Shown: positions 35,593 through 44,112 of the stretch, in pieces
Layout of the letters: the number at the start of each line of letters is the position of its first letter
Position numbering within the stretch: position 1 is the first letter of the stretch
Assembly (NCBI GenBank): GCA_964603985.1
Contig: CAZRXG010000001.1
Coordinates: 186,001-250,000 of the forward strand
Source: CAZRXG01 sp964603985
Lineage (GTDB): Bacteria > Chloroflexota > Anaerolineae > Aggregatilineales > UBA3940
Direction: 5' to 3'
Length of the DNA stretch: 64,000 nucleotides
Notes under the pieces: model-generated
The model's input: only the letters and a program-made list of their open reading frames with translations
What the model was told of the DNA's origin: nothing
Database searches by the model: none
Translations under genes and position numbers: made by a program

Positions 35593-36645
35593 GTGCCGTT
35601 CGATCCGGCTGTACACCCTCACCGCCGTTACAACCCCCTTATCGGGGAATATGTGCTTGTCTCACCCCATCGAGCGCGCCGTCCCTGGCAAGGCCAGATT
35701 GAAAAACCACCGCCGGATGCTCGCCCGGCCCATGATGCCGGTTGCTATCTATGTCCGGGCAGCGAGCGCGCCGGTGGCAGCCGTAACCCCTACTACGAAA
35801 CAACCCACGTCTTCACCAACGACTTCCAGGCGTTGCTGCCGGACGTGCCGGACATCACTGAACCTGAGCATCCCCTGCTGCGGGCCGAGGCCGTGCGCGG
35901 GACCTGTCGCGTCATCTGCTTCTCGCCACGCCACGATCTCACCCTGCCGGAGATGGACGTTGAGGACATCCGGCGGGTGATCGATATCTGGGCAGAGCAA
36001 ACTACCGAGCTTGGCCGGACGTACCGGTGGGTGCAGGTTTTCCAGAATAAGGGGGCCATGATGGGGGCCTCGAATCCGCATCCACATGGCCAGGTCTGGG
36101 CAGAGAGCGTGCTGCCCAACGAACCGGACAAAGAAGACCGGCAGCAGCAGACGTACCACGAGGCTCATGGCAGACCGCTGCTCGTGGATTACGTTGCGCT
36201 TGAGTTGGAGCAGGGTTGCCGCATCGTCGTCACCAACGACCACTGGCTGGTCGTCGTGCCGTTCTGGGCGATCTGGCCCTTTGAGACGCTGCTTTTGCCC
36301 CGTCGCCACGTGCTGCGGCTGCCCGACCTGAGACCCGACGAGCGTGATGGGCTGGCGGATATCTTAAAGCGTCTGCTTACCAGGTACGACAACCTGTTCG
36401 AGATCTCGTTTCCTTACTCGATGGGCTGGCACGGTGCACCGTTCAACGGGGCCGACAACCAGCACTGGCAGCTCCACGCGCACTTCTATCCGCCGCTGCT
36501 GCGCTCGGCGACTGTGCGCAAGTTCCTGGTCGGTTATGAGATGCTGGCCGAAGCCCAGCGTGACTTGACCGCCGAGCAGGCAGCCGAGCGACTGCGCGAG
36601 CTGCCGGAACTACACTACAAACACAGGAAGTCGCAGGAAGCATGA
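35593..36645 (+). CDS. galT: Galactose-1-phosphate uridylyltransferase
   Basis: A 350-residue Leloir enzyme exchanging UMP between UDP-glucose and galactose-1-phosphate. The active-site motif is SNPHPHGQVW, with the histidine of HPHGQ that forms the uridylyl intermediate; a zinc-site CYLCPG precedes it. Other family segments: NDFQALLPD, VQVFQNKGAMMGASN, WHGAPF and HAHFYPPLLRS. Start is GTG 35593, preceded by a GAGGAGGAAGAAGGGG purine stretch. Its stop overlaps galE. Confidence 0.94.
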   Translation: MPFDPAVHPHRRYNPLIGEYVLVSPHRARRPWQGQIEKPPPDARPAHDAGCYLCPGSERAGGSRNPYYETTHVFTNDFQALLPDVPDITEPEHPLLRAEAVRGTCRVICFSPRHDLTLPEMDVEDIRRVIDIWAEQTTELGRTYRWVQVFQNKGAMMGASNPHPHGQVWAESVLPNEPDKEDRQQQTYHEAHGRPLLVDYVALELEQGCRIVVTNDHWLVVVPFWAIWPFETLLLPRRHVLRLPDLRPDERDGLADILKRLLTRYDNLFEISFPYSMGWHGAPFNGADNQHWQLHAHFYPPLLRSATVRKFLVGYEMLAEAQRDLTAEQAAERLRELPELHYKHRKSQEA

Positions 36646-37625
36646 ACATATTGGTGACCGGAGGTGCTGGCTACATCGGCGGCACAGTCGCCCGCCAACT
36701 GCTTGAAGCCGGGCATGACGTGACCGTCTTTGACAACCTATCGAAGGGGTACCGCGCGGCGGTGCCGGAGGGGACGACGTTTGTGCAAGGGGACATCCTC
36801 GACCCATGCGCACTTGACGAACTGCTGGGTGGTGAGCCTTTCGATGCCATTCTGCACTTTGCCGCGCTGATCGAGGCCGGCGAGTCGATGCGCGAACCGT
36901 GGCGGTTTTTCCACAACAACGTCACCGGCAGTGCCACGCTGATCGAGGCAGCCGTGAGACACGGTGTGGGGCGCTTCGTCTTCTCCTCGACGGCGGGTGT
37001 TTATGCCAGCAAGGACACGCCGCTGAACGAGGATGACCCCCTGGGCCCGGCTAGCGTCTACGGCGAGACCAAACTCATGGTAGAGCGCGTCTTGCACTGG
37101 TATCACGAGGTACATGGCCTGCGCTACGCTGCCCTGCGGTACTTCAATGCCGCTGGCGCGCTGCCCGATCACGGCGAAGCACACCAGCCGGAGAGTCACC
37201 TGATCCCACTTGTGCTGCAGGTCGCCCTCGGACAGCGGGAGCACATTGCCATCTTCGGTGACGACTATCCCACCCCGGACGGCACGTGCATCCGCGATTA
37301 CATCCACATCAGCGATCTGGCGTCGGCGCATCTGCTGGCGCTGGGAGCACTCGCCGAGCGTGCGGTCATGATTTACAATCTGGGCAACGGTGCGGGCTAC
37401 TCGGTCAGAGAGGTGATAGAGACGGCGCGCATCGTCACCGGGCACCCTATCCCGGCGGTCACAACGCCTCGCAGGCCCGGTGACGCATCCCGTCTAGTGG
37501 CCGACGCGTCACGCATCCGGCGCGACCTCGGCTGGCAGCCGCAGTCGCCGCAGCTTGAAAACATCATCGGTAGTGCCTGGCGGTGGCACCAGAGTCACCC
37601 CAGAGGGTACCTAAATGACCGGTAG
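36642..37625 (+). CDS. galE: UDP-glucose 4-epimerase
   Basis: A 327-residue short-chain dehydrogenase-type epimerase interconverting UDP-glucose and UDP-galactose. N-terminal NAD motif GGAGYIGG, then the catalytic SST and Y-x3-K (SVYGETKLMVERVL), followed by ALRYFNAAGA and DGTCIRDYIHISDLASAHL. It overlaps galT by 4 bp and galK by 11 bp, so the three Leloir genes are translationally coupled. Confidence 0.94.
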   Translation: MNILVTGGAGYIGGTVARQLLEAGHDVTVFDNLSKGYRAAVPEGTTFVQGDILDPCALDELLGGEPFDAILHFAALIEAGESMREPWRFFHNNVTGSATLIEAAVRHGVGRFVFSSTAGVYASKDTPLNEDDPLGPASVYGETKLMVERVLHWYHEVHGLRYAALRYFNAAGALPDHGEAHQPESHLIPLVLQVALGQREHIAIFGDDYPTPDGTCIRDYIHISDLASAHLLALGALAERAVMIYNLGNGAGYSVREVIETARIVTGHPIPAVTTPRRPGDASRLVADASRIRRDLGWQPQSPQLENIIGSAWRWHQSHPRGYLNDR

Positions 37626-38769
37626 CACGCCATCGCTGCTTGAATCCATAAAGGCGGAATACAGCACGCGCTTCAGCGCCGGGCCGGAGGTGATCGCCCG
37701 CGCGCCGGGGCGCGTAAACCTGATCGGCGAGCACACCGACTACAATGATGGGTTTGTCTTCCCGATGGCGATTGATCGGGCGATCTGGATGGCGATCCGC
37801 TCGCGCGGTGACCGCCGTGTCGTGCTCCACTCGCTTGACTTCGGCCAGGTGATCGACTTCTCCCTCAATAACTTCCAGAAGGGTGAGACCAGCCCCGCGG
37901 AGTACGTCAAGGGGGTTGCGTGGTCGTTGCAGGAGGCGGGCTACGCGCTGCATGGGTTCGAGGGCGTGATGCGGGGTGACGTACCAATCGGTGCCGGGTT
38001 GTCTTCGTCGGCGGCGTTGGAGGTGGTCACGGCCCGCGTTTTTGCGGCACTCTCAGGCTTCGAGTGGAATGCGCCGCGTATGGCGCGGCTGGCGCAGCGT
38101 GCCGAGAACCAGTGGGTCGGCATGAACTGCGGCATCATGGATCAGATGATCTCGGCAGCGGGAGAGGCAGGTCACGCGCTGCTGATCGACTGCCGCTCGC
38201 TCGACACGGAGGCCGCCCCCCTGCCCAGGGGTACGGCGGTGGTTGTGATGGACACTGGCGTGCGGCGCGGACTGGTCGACTCTGCTTACAACGAGCGCCG
38301 CGCGCAGTGTGAGACGGCGGCAGCATTCTTCGGCGTGCCCGCCCTCCGCGACGTGACACTTGAGACGTTTGAGGAGCGCGCGTCGGAACTGGGTGAGCCG
38401 ATACGTAGGCGCGCGCGCCACGTGATTACGGAGAACCGCCGCACGTTGCAGGCCCGCGACGCAATGCTGGCCGATGACGCGCAAACGCTCGGCGAGTTGA
38501 TGTGTGCAAGCCACGTCAGCCTGCGCGACGATCTGGAAGTATCATGCAACGAGCTTAACGCGATGGTTGACCTGGCGCTTGAGCACTCGGGGTGCTATGG
38601 TGCACGCATGACGGGGGGCGGCTTTGGCGGCTGTGCCGTTGCGTTGGTCAGGGACGACGCCGTCGACGATTTCGCCGCGCAGGTTGCCCCGCGCTACCGG
38701 CGGCAGACCGGTCTCGAACCCAGGCTGTACATCTGCGAGGCGGCATCCGGCGCGTCGGTCCTACCGTAG
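37615..38769 (+). CDS. galK: Galactokinase
   Basis: A 384-residue GHMP kinase phosphorylating galactose at C1. All three motifs are visible: GRVNLIGEHTDYNDGFVFPM at the N-terminus, PIGAGLSSSAALEV for ATP binding, and MTGGGFGGCAVALV near the C-terminus. Last gene of the galactose module. ATG 37615 lies within the end of galE. No plus-strand terminator with a T-run was found directly after; the stem-loop downstream serves the convergent tRNA transcript and may also act here. Confidence 0.94.
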   Translation: MTGSTPSLLESIKAEYSTRFSAGPEVIARAPGRVNLIGEHTDYNDGFVFPMAIDRAIWMAIRSRGDRRVVLHSLDFGQVIDFSLNNFQKGETSPAEYVKGVAWSLQEAGYALHGFEGVMRGDVPIGAGLSSSAALEVVTARVFAALSGFEWNAPRMARLAQRAENQWVGMNCGIMDQMISAAGEAGHALLIDCRSLDTEAAPLPRGTAVVVMDTGVRRGLVDSAYNERRAQCETAAAFFGVPALRDVTLETFEERASELGEPIRRRARHVITENRRTLQARDAMLADDAQTLGELMCASHVSLRDDLEVSCNELNAMVDLALEHSGCYGARMTGGGFGGCAVALVRDDAVDDFAAQVAPRYRRQTGLEPRLYICEAASGASVLP

Positions 38770-38807
38770 GTGCGACGTGTCGATGCCGGTTCTTACGACC
38801 TGGTATG

Positions 38808-38827
38808 AAAAAGCCCCATAATGGGGC
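38808..38827 (-). terminator. Terminator of the tRNA pair
   Basis: GCCCCA (38813-38818) and TGGGGC (38822-38827) form a compact hairpin. On the minus strand it is followed by five T residues (38812-38808), just past the tRNA gene at 38834. Confidence 0.85.
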
Positions 38828-38833
38828 CAAGTG

Positions 38834-38906
38834 TGGGCCCGGTAGGATTCGAACCTACGACCAACCGGTTATGAGCCGGCCGCTCTAACCGCTGAGCTAC
38901 GGGCCC
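38834..38906 (-). tRNA. tRNA with CAU anticodon (tRNA-Ile2 or elongator tRNA-Met)
   Basis: A complete 73-nt cloverleaf on the minus strand: acceptor GGGCCCG/CGGGCCC, D-arm TAGCTCAGCGGTTAGAGC, anticodon loop CTCATAA (anticodon at 38871-38873), T-arm GTAGGTTCGAATCCTAC, discriminator A. CCA is not encoded. The D-loop and variable region (TTGGTC) look like the lysidine-modified isoleucine tRNA (ileX type) more than elongator methionine tRNA, but a firm call needs identity-element comparison. Confidence 0.92.
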
Positions 38907-38911
38907 TCAAG

Positions 38912-38982
38912 AGCGGGCAACGGGACTCGAACCCGTAACAACAGCTTGGAAGGCTGATGTGTTACCGTTACACCATGCCCGC
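38912..38982 (-). tRNA. tRNA-Gly (UCC)
   Basis: A 71-nt minus-strand cloverleaf: acceptor GCGGGCA/TGCCCGC, D-arm with GGTGTAACGGTAACAC, anticodon loop CTTCCAA (anticodon TCC, glycine), T-arm ACGGGTTCGAGTCCCGT, discriminator T. It precedes the CAU tRNA by 5 bp on the same transcript. Confidence 0.95.
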
Positions 38983-38993
38983 GTCTATCGGCA

Positions 38994-39021
38994 TTGTACC
39001 CTTAAACGGTTCCGCTATCAA
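38994..39021 (-). promoter_or_regulatory. Promoter of the tRNA pair
   Basis: On the minus strand TTGATA (39021-39016) and TACAAT (38999-38994) are 16 bp apart, about 12 bp before the tRNA-Gly 5' end. The -35 lies inside the last codons of the upstream gene. Confidence 0.7.
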
Positions 39022-40381
39022 CCTCCACGGCCTCTCGCCTGCCTTCGCCAAAGCCCGACGCTTCGGTTGGCAGCATAACCAGTCCCGTAATCACCTTGGG
39101 GTAAAAGTCGGTGCTTTTCTGAGGCATCACCTCGCCCCGTGCCACGCAGGCCCTGATCTGCTCCATGCGCGTAGGGCCAAGGAAGAACGCGAGGCTAGCC
39201 TCGCCCCGGCGCACGTTTTCAACCGGTCGCCGGGCATCACGATGGTAGTGGATGGCCGTTCCGTCACTCATATCTTCGCGAGACATCCCGGCGATTTGCG
39301 CCAGCAGGACTTCGTGCAGGACGTTAACCGGCAGCGCCTTCCACTCATTCGAGTATGCGCCGCCGATCAGGTCGGGGGGGGATGATTTGTTGTTGAGTGT
39401 CAGGACGTGGAACCCCACCTCCTCACCACCGTAGAAACCGAACGAATACCCGGCTGGGTCAGCGTTGACGGCGGACAGGCACGCGTCCAAGTCCGTTGCT
39501 GCTGCGGTGGTGAAGTGTGCACGGGCACGTTCCAGGATCGCTGCCGGGCTGGCGGTAACGGTGTCTCGGATTTCGCGGTGGGTGGGCAGGATGACCAGGC
39601 TGGGGTCGTCCATACTGACCAGCACTGCCAGGACGTAGTTGAACATGGCCCCGTCAGGGGCGTCCGGCTGTGCCTGGCGCCGGGCATCGCGGTAGCTCAG
39701 GCCGGTGATGTAACGGTGGTGCCCGTCGGCAATAATCAGGTTTTGCTTGGGCGCCATCTCGGCCTGAACGGCCTGGATGGTCGTTTGATCGGTGATCACC
39801 CACATCCGGTGTTGGGCCGTGCCGTTGTCCGCGATGTCGACCACCGGCGTTTGGCCGCCAATCGTTTGGCTAAGCAGGCTGTTGATCCCGTGTTCTGCGC
39901 CGGGATATAGCAAGAAGACCGGCTCTGTGTGGACTGCAAGCGCATTTAACAGCCGCAGCCGATCCGCCCGGGGGCCGGGGTATGTCCGCTCGTGGGGAAG
40001 GATGACTCCCTCCTGAAAGTCGGCCAGTCTAACCGCACCGATCACCCCCCACCTGGAATAGCGCTCGTCGCCAACTTGAAAGCGCTGTTCGTAGGCATAT
40101 AGCGCCGGCTGGCTCTCGCGGATTAAGGCTCCCTCGTCCAGCCACCGCCGGTAGTATGCCTTTGCACGGGTATAGACATCGGGCAAGTCCTGCATTGCGG
40201 GACGGTCACCGTCGTCAGCCCGGCCTTTGACGATACGCACGATGTTGTATGGGCTTGATGCGTAGTACTCCCTCTGGAGGGCGTCATCGATCCGGTCGTA
40301 GGGCTGGCTGACCACAGCCTGCATGTTTGCGATATATTCCGGATTGTAGCGCACAGCGCGGAACGGTTTGATAACGGCCAT
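39002..40381 (-). CDS. DUF1015 family protein
   Basis: A 459-residue protein with the DUF1015 hallmarks: N-terminal IKPFRAVRYNPE, QPYDRIDDALQREYYASSPYN, PALYAYEQRF, IGAVRLADFQEGVILPHERT, and the His-rich IADGHHRYITG motif. Relatives of this family have been connected with ParB/sulfiredoxin-like serine kinases in archaea; the function in bacteria is not settled. A single gene, followed by two tRNA genes on the same strand with their own promoter. Confidence 0.82.
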   Translation of the reverse strand: MAVIKPFRAVRYNPEYIANMQAVVSQPYDRIDDALQREYYASSPYNIVRIVKGRADDGDRPAMQDLPDVYTRAKAYYRRWLDEGALIRESQPALYAYEQRFQVGDERYSRWGVIGAVRLADFQEGVILPHERTYPGPRADRLRLLNALAVHTEPVFLLYPGAEHGINSLLSQTIGGQTPVVDIADNGTAQHRMWVITDQTTIQAVQAEMAPKQNLIIADGHHRYITGLSYRDARRQAQPDAPDGAMFNYVLAVLVSMDDPSLVILPTHREIRDTVTASPAAILERARAHFTTAAATDLDACLSAVNADPAGYSFGFYGGEEVGFHVLTLNNKSSPPDLIGGAYSNEWKALPVNVLHEVLLAQIAGMSREDMSDGTAIHYHRDARRPVENVRRGEASLAFFLGPTRMEQIRACVARGEVMPQKSTDFYPKVITGLVMLPTEASGFGEGRREAVEVDSGTV

Positions 40382-40411
40382 GTCACACCTGGGTGGCGGT
40401 CGTCTGGTAGG

Positions 40412-41581
40412 TCATGGAGTGTCGTTGTCCTCTCTTCCGGTGGGCCAGGGGCCGACTCCGCCGGGGAGGCCTGCGCTGACGGCTCTGGCCACCGCAGCCG
40501 CGCGGGCGTGAACCCCCAGAATCTTGTAAATGGCTTTGAGATGACGCTTGACGGTGTTGGTGGAGATCATCAGTGTTTCGGCAATATCCTTATTTGCCAT
40601 ACCTTTGGCCAGCAGCGCCAAGACCTGGCGCTGGCGCTCGGTCAACCGGTCTAACTCGCTGTCGGCCCGGTCGGCAGCCTGGAGGTTCCTGACCGTTCGC
40701 AGGAAGGCATGTCGGTCAAATGTTTGCTTCTCCAGGCAGGCGAAGATTCCATACTGGACGTAGATGCGCTCGATCTCCGGGGGTGTCGTGACGCCGCTGA
40801 CCACAATGGTGGGGAGGCCGGTTGCCTGAGTGCAGGCCAGCAGCCGGTAGCCGTCCAGGTCGCGGTTTAATCCCTGATCCCCCTGTTCAGCTTCGGGTGT
40901 GCGCAAGGGAAAGGCGGGCACCTGGCCCACAAGCGAGAGATCCACGACCGCCACATCGTACCGCTCGCGTCCCAGGCAGCCCAGAGCTTCGCCCAGACCA
41001 TTACACAGGTGTACCTCGTATCCCACCTCGGACAGCAGTTCGGAGAAGATGCTGCGCCAACCGGCATCATCCTCCACAACCAGGGCCACACCGGACGGCG
41101 ACTTCGCGGCTGCGGTGTGTGTCCTCTCCGGTAGGCCCCCGGCTGACTCGCCGCCGTCCCGGCCCGGCTTGGCGCTCGTCCACGGCTGGGGGCTGGCCAG
41201 TGCCTGCCGCACGATCCAGCGGAAATCGGCCCGGGTGAAATTCTCCTTGCGCAGGCAGGTGAACGCTCCCTGTTCGGTCAGTGCGCTGACGGCCAGTTCT
41301 ACCGTAGCGTAACCAGTGAGCAGCAGAGAAACGCAGCCCGGATCATACAGTCTTATGGCCTCCAGCACCCGGATCCCATCCCGGTTGTGATGGTCGCTGC
41401 CGCCCAGGCACAGGTCGACCACCGCCAGCCGGTGTGGGGTGGCCCGTATGCTGGCAATTGCCGTGTCCAGATCACTGGCTACGTCCACCACCAGACCGAC
41501 ATCGGCCAATATCTCAGACAGGATGTGCTGCCACGATTGCTCGTCTTCGACGATCAACGCTCGGATGACAGACCGGCTCAT
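40412..41581 (-). CDS. Dual-receiver response regulator with LuxR-type DNA-binding domain
   Basis: A 389-residue regulator. Receiver 1 (about 8-130) has acidic VEDE, phospho-acceptor D56 (AVVDLCLGG) and the Lys of CLRKENF. Receiver 2 (about 170-300) has VVEDD, AVVDLSLVG and CLEKQTF. A C-terminal LuxR/NarL helix-turn-helix (about 315-375) reads LTERQRQVLALLAKGMANKD and TNTVKRHLKAIYKILGVHAR. Both receivers keep their key residues, so two phosphorylation inputs are possible. Its ATG overlaps the stop of the kinase gene upstream (ATGA), making them a cognate pair. Targets unknown. Confidence 0.88.
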   Translation of the reverse strand: MSRSVIRALIVEDEQSWQHILSEILADVGLVVDVASDLDTAIASIRATPHRLAVVDLCLGGSDHHNRDGIRVLEAIRLYDPGCVSLLLTGYATVELAVSALTEQGAFTCLRKENFTRADFRWIVRQALASPQPWTSAKPGRDGGESAGGLPERTHTAAAKSPSGVALVVEDDAGWRSIFSELLSEVGYEVHLCNGLGEALGCLGRERYDVAVVDLSLVGQVPAFPLRTPEAEQGDQGLNRDLDGYRLLACTQATGLPTIVVSGVTTPPEIERIYVQYGIFACLEKQTFDRHAFLRTVRNLQAADRADSELDRLTERQRQVLALLAKGMANKDIAETLMISTNTVKRHLKAIYKILGVHARAAAVARAVSAGLPGGVGPWPTGREDNDTP

Positions 41582-43932
41582 GGCAATTCCTTCCCAGAAC
41601 TCCCGGAACTGTCGTCCGACACGCAGGGCAACCTGAGGTGGAACGTGGTTCCGCTCTGGCCATCACTTTCGACAGTGATGGAACCGCCAAGCCGCGTCAT
41701 GAGCATCTTAACCCACCACAGGCCAAATCCCAGTTTCCCCGCGTGAGCCGAGGGATGCCCGGAGAAGTTGAACTCGAAGATATGGCCGTGCAGCTCAGGT
41801 GCGATGCCGGGACCGGTGTCACTGACCTCAATTCTCACGTCATCCCGGCGGATCGTCCCCCGGATCGTCACAATGCCAGTGTCGTTCATGGCATGGGTTG
41901 CATTCTCCAGCAGGTTGGTGAAGACCAGCCTCAGGCTTTGCCTCCCTGCCTTGACGGGGGGGAGACCGTCCAGGTCCTCGATCCGGATACGCACGCCCGG
42001 CGGCAGATCGATCGTCGAAATGGCCTCCTGCACGCACGCCGCCAAGTCGACCGGCACCAGGGTGATCGGGCGTAACAGAGCCAGGTTTTCCTGAACCACT
42101 CTCATCGCCTCACGCGCGCCCTCTTCAATCTCGGCCAGATTGGTCGCTAGATAGGAATCGGCCACCAGAGCGGCCTGGCATTTGTCCTGGATGCCCTGCA
42201 CGCGCACCGGGATGATGCCTACCTTGTTGTTGAGCTGGTGCAGCAGGTTGGCCGCGATGTCGCCTAAAGCGGCGAAGGTCTCGGCTACAGTCCGCTGGTC
42301 TTGGGCTGCCTGCAGGGCCTCCTGGCGGGCGGCGTCGAGGACGGCAAAGGTGGCGTAGTCGGCCAGGATCGTGAGCACTTTCTTGATCCATTCCGACTCG
42401 GCTAAGCGCCTGGGGTCGTCGTCGACGCAGTAGACGCTGAAGGCGCCGATCGGCTCCTGGTCTTCATTGGCCTGCAGAGGTACAACAAGAGCGCGTGTCC
42501 ATCCCTGGGCACGCGCCAGATCAGACTGGTAAAACCGGGGATCGGTTTGCACGTCGTCGGACAGAACCGCCTGCCGCCTGAGAACTGCCTGCCCCACAAG
42601 GCTGCGCCGAAGCGGTACGTGGTCCCTGTGCTCATGTCCAGCATTGGCTGCCTGCAAGACCAGCCGGTCGTCCTCAAGGACCCAGATCGCGACGTCCGCC
42701 GCGTTGAGCAGTTCGGCGGCCAACTCTGCCAGACGCTCCAGCACCTGCTTCTGTGGCTCGGTCAGCAGACGTTCGGCGATCTCCTTCAGGGCGTCCAGGA
42801 GGAGCACTTCCTGGATGGCGATCACCGCCTGGGTTGCCAGCGCCTGGAGCAGGAGCTTATCCTGTTTGCTGAAGGCGTTTGGTGTGGGACTTTCCAGGTT
42901 CAGCACCCCCTGCAGGCGGCCCGAGGCGTTGATCAGGGGCACCGCCAGCTCAGAGCGCATCTCCAGGTCGTGGTCGAAGGGACAATAGATGCTGGCCCAG
43001 GGTTCAACCCGCAGGTCGGGAATGCACACGGCCTGGCGGTGTCCGGCCACCCAGGTCGTTATGCTCGGTGAGTTGAGGGGGATGTTATCCGTAAACGGGC
43101 GGCTGAGCCGCTCGCCCGCCATGACCGCGATGGTCAGGCACTTGCCTTTCTCATCCACAAGCCAGAAGTTTCCGTATTGGGCACCGGTTACGTCCAGCGC
43201 CATCTGGAGGATGGCCTCCAGCGTCTCCTCCAGGCGCAGACGGGAGGAGATCAGCAGCCCTGCCCGGTGCAGGCGGGCCACTTCGTCCTCTCGACGCGCG
43301 AGGTCGCGCTGTATGCTGGTCATCTGGCGCGCGTGGTAGATCGCCATGGCAGCCTGATTAACGAAGTTCTCCAGCAGCAGCAGTTCCAGATCACTGAATT
43401 CACGGTCGTCGTGCAGATAGACGTACAGCGCCCCTACGGCCTGCTCGGCGACGACCAGCGGGAAGCACGCCACGGCCTTGGCCCCCGCATCGATCTTAAC
43501 GGGATGGATGTCCAGCCCCTCCTCCTCATAGGAAAGGATGCGACGGCGCTGGTTGATGGCGCGGTTTCCCATCCCGTTGGGCCGGGGTTCGTCACCGGGA
43601 ACCGGGGGCGTCTGTTCGCCTGCGGAAACGCGAGAGGAGGGGGCGAAGGCCCGGTGAGTATGGTCGTAGGTATAAATCACAGCCGAAGTGCCGGGCACGA
43701 CTTTGATGGCGCTCTGTACGATCAGGGGCAGCGCAGCTTCAATGCTGGCCGAGTCGCCTGGCTCGATATCGTTGATGGCTGAGCCGATCTCGTTGAGACT
43801 AGCCAGCGCGTTTAACAGTTGCGGGTGGGCTTTGTATACACCGCTCATTTGCAGTCGGTCCGCTAACTCTACCTGATTCGCTGAGGCCCGATTATTACCC
43901 ACCCGCCTTCTAATGGCAATGTCTTGTTGCAT
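41578..43932 (-). CDS. Soluble sensor histidine kinase with three GAF domains
   Basis: A 784-residue protein without membrane helices. GAF-like domains lie at about 60-205 (GTSAVIYTYDHTHRAF, VGALYVYL), 225-380 (GAQYGNFWLVDEKGKCLTIA, GVLNLESP) and 395-535 (ADVAIWVLEDDRLVL, VVPLQAN). The phospho-acceptor region has LLHQLNNKVGIIPV, with H565 in an HxxNN box, and the HATPase domain has N (NLLENATHAMNDTG), G1 (SDTGPGI) and G2 (KLGFGLWWVK) boxes. It senses an intracellular ligand or redox state; no heme or iron ligand is obvious. Translationally coupled to the response regulator. Confidence 0.87.
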   Translation of the reverse strand: MQQDIAIRRRVGNNRASANQVELADRLQMSGVYKAHPQLLNALASLNEIGSAINDIEPGDSASIEAALPLIVQSAIKVVPGTSAVIYTYDHTHRAFAPSSRVSAGEQTPPVPGDEPRPNGMGNRAINQRRRILSYEEEGLDIHPVKIDAGAKAVACFPLVVAEQAVGALYVYLHDDREFSDLELLLLENFVNQAAMAIYHARQMTSIQRDLARREDEVARLHRAGLLISSRLRLEETLEAILQMALDVTGAQYGNFWLVDEKGKCLTIAVMAGERLSRPFTDNIPLNSPSITTWVAGHRQAVCIPDLRVEPWASIYCPFDHDLEMRSELAVPLINASGRLQGVLNLESPTPNAFSKQDKLLLQALATQAVIAIQEVLLLDALKEIAERLLTEPQKQVLERLAELAAELLNAADVAIWVLEDDRLVLQAANAGHEHRDHVPLRRSLVGQAVLRRQAVLSDDVQTDPRFYQSDLARAQGWTRALVVPLQANEDQEPIGAFSVYCVDDDPRRLAESEWIKKVLTILADYATFAVLDAARQEALQAAQDQRTVAETFAALGDIAANLLHQLNNKVGIIPVRVQGIQDKCQAALVADSYLATNLAEIEEGAREAMRVVQENLALLRPITLVPVDLAACVQEAISTIDLPPGVRIRIEDLDGLPPVKAGRQSLRLVFTNLLENATHAMNDTGIVTIRGTIRRDDVRIEVSDTGPGIAPELHGHIFEFNFSGHPSAHAGKLGFGLWWVKMLMTRLGGSITVESDGQSGTTFHLRLPCVSDDSSGSSGKELP

Positions 43933-44112
43933 GTTGCTCTCGTGACGCGTGAATGGGTGCGGTGTAAGCCGCCTCCCCTATGGCCTTCGGACGGCTACTA
44001 TTTTAGGGGGAGAGGACAGCCGGAACCATTACCCGAATGGGTCATTCCACCCCTAGCGGGCCTGGAATCAAATCACGAGAGCAAAGGTAAAGCGGAAAGC
44101 CGGTCGGGGAAC

